NCBI GenBank assembly: GCA_012965625.1 | Contig: DTSC01000421.1 | Coordinates: forward strand, 1-5,386 | Direction: 5' to 3' | From: Flavobacteriales bacterium | GTDB lineage: Bacteria > Bacteroidota > Bacteroidia > NORP154 | Length of the DNA stretch: 5,386 bases | Part shown: positions 4,807-5,386 of the stretch, piece after piece | Position numbering within the stretch: the stretch's first letter is position 1 | How the letters are laid out: the number at the start of each line of letters is the position of its first letter | The notes under the pieces: model-generated | Databases searched by the model: none | What the model was told of the DNA's origin: nothing | The model's input: only the letters and a program-made list of their open reading frames with translations | Position numbers and translations under genes: made by a program

Positions 4807-5386
4807 CTATTCTTTCACCACCGTATGGGAGTAGACACCTCTCTCATTTACAGCTCTAAGAAAATAGATGCCTTTAGAAAGACTAGAGGTATTGATGGTA
4901 TAGGTAGTAGAAATCTTTTTATTCAGTAAGAGTTTTCCTTGTGCGTTGTAAATGCTTAACGTAAAAGGGGATTCTAGTTCTATTGCTAGGTAGCCGGAAA
5001 ATGGGTTAGGGTGAATATTTAATGCGCTAATTTTTTTTACTTCCTTTAAAGATGTTACAATTGAGCTAGAGTCTTTTATGCAACGTATAGAAAAACCGAA
5101 AGTCTTAGCGTAGTGGTGCCTCCATACAGAGATCTTGTCGTCTTCCAGTACTCTGTAGGCCTTGCCTGTTATGAGTTCTGAGGAGCTCCACCAACCACCG
5201 GCCTGGCCAATGTTGTAGAATTGCCCGGTGGCATATCGCCATCCGCCGGCAAGTGCGGTAAAACCGCTGCTGTTAGTAACGTCTGGACTTGTACTGTTCC
5301 AGTGGGCAGTACCGGTTTCTTTTAGTTTTCCGCCCTGATCTGGGCCACGGAACCCGGTATTTTCCTGGTCTGGTGTACTCATTCGT
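4807..5386 (-). CDS. FISUMP-domain protein with T9SS type A sorting domain (5' end missing)
   Basis: This is the C-terminal part of a larger secreted protein. The frame stays open to the window edge (a CGA codon precedes the Met at 5380-5382), so that Met is almost certainly internal. Counting from it, residues about 17-102 match the Fibrobacter succinogenes major paralogous domain: GGKLKETGTAHWNS (17-30), SSGFTALAGGWRY (38-50), FYNIGQAGGWWSSSE (55-69) and FGFSIRCIKD (95-104). Residues about 122-191 are a T9SS sorting domain: IHPNPFSG (123-130), LSIYNAQGKLLL (142-153), LSKGIYFLRA (168-177) and VVKE at the end. The FISUMP domain is a C-type-lectin-like fold of unknown ligand, common in surface proteins of this phylum. 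The protein is therefore predicted to be surface-displayed or secreted. The missing N-terminus should hold a signal peptide and the rest of the FISUMP domain. The stop is TAG at 4807-4809, and no clear terminator hairpin follows. Confidence 0.9.
   Translation of the reverse strand, partial: RMSTPDQENTGFRGPDQGGKLKETGTAHWNSTSPDVTNSSGFTALAGGWRYATGQFYNIGQAGGWWSSSELITGKAYRVLEDDKISVWRHHYAKTFGFSIRCIKDSSSIVTSLKEVKKISALNIHPNPFSGYLAIELESPFTLSIYNAQGKLLLNKKISTTYTINTSSLSKGIYFLRAVNERGVYSHTVVKE

Noticed and set aside
1..5386. Window length of 5386 bases equals that of the phage phiX174 genome.
   Set aside because: The encoded proteins are Bacteroidota enzymes and T9SS cargo; nothing resembles phiX174 genes, so the length is a coincidence.
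1..5386. CRISPR array, transposase, phage or toxin-antitoxin genes, tRNA or rRNA.
   Set aside because: No regularly spaced repeats, no transposase or integrase motifs, and no cloverleaf or rRNA-like segment could be seen on either strand.

Overview
The window reads as an ordinary stretch of chromosome from a Bacteroidota bacterium with moderate-to-low GC. Two proteins end in type IX secretion (T9SS) type A C-terminal sorting domains. Three exported proteins have signal peptides ending in Gln at or next to the expected cleavage point, which is common in this phylum. One gene carries a FISUMP (Fibrobacter succinogenes major paralogous) domain, and Shine-Dalgarno sequences are mostly weak. I cannot place the organism below phylum from the sequence alone.

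Left part, + strand: bases 1-51 may hold the last 16 codons of an upstream gene. They are followed by a GH16 beta-glucanase-like enzyme (70-999) and, four bases after its stop codon, a secreted calcineurin-like / purple-acid-phosphatase-like metallophosphoesterase (1004-2173). The two are almost certainly co-transcribed and both are predicted to be exported. After a 122-base gap comes a 454-residue secreted protein (2296-3660). It has a signal peptide, a thioredoxin-fold domain resembling iodothyronine deiodinases with Cys in place of selenocysteine, a beta-rich middle domain, and a T9SS sorting domain.

Right part, - strand: a 69-residue basic protein of unknown function (3663-3872) is tail-to-tail with the deiodinase-like gene, two bases away. 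Upstream of it is a tight pair: a DCC/DUF393 thiol-disulfide oxidoreductase-like protein (4361-4732) followed three bases later by pterin-4a-carbinolamine dehydratase (4037-4357). At the right edge is the 3' part of a FISUMP-domain protein with a T9SS sorting domain (4807 to the window end, 5' part missing).

Functionally the left half is secreted or cell-surface machinery (polysaccharide cleavage, phosphoester cleavage, a possible redox enzyme). The DCC-PCD pair is intracellular housekeeping. I found no CRISPR array, transposon, tRNA, rRNA or convincing riboswitch. Despite the prompt, I see no new multi-gene system. The best leads are the T9SS-exported deiodinase-like protein, the GH16-phosphoesterase operon and the small basic protein.
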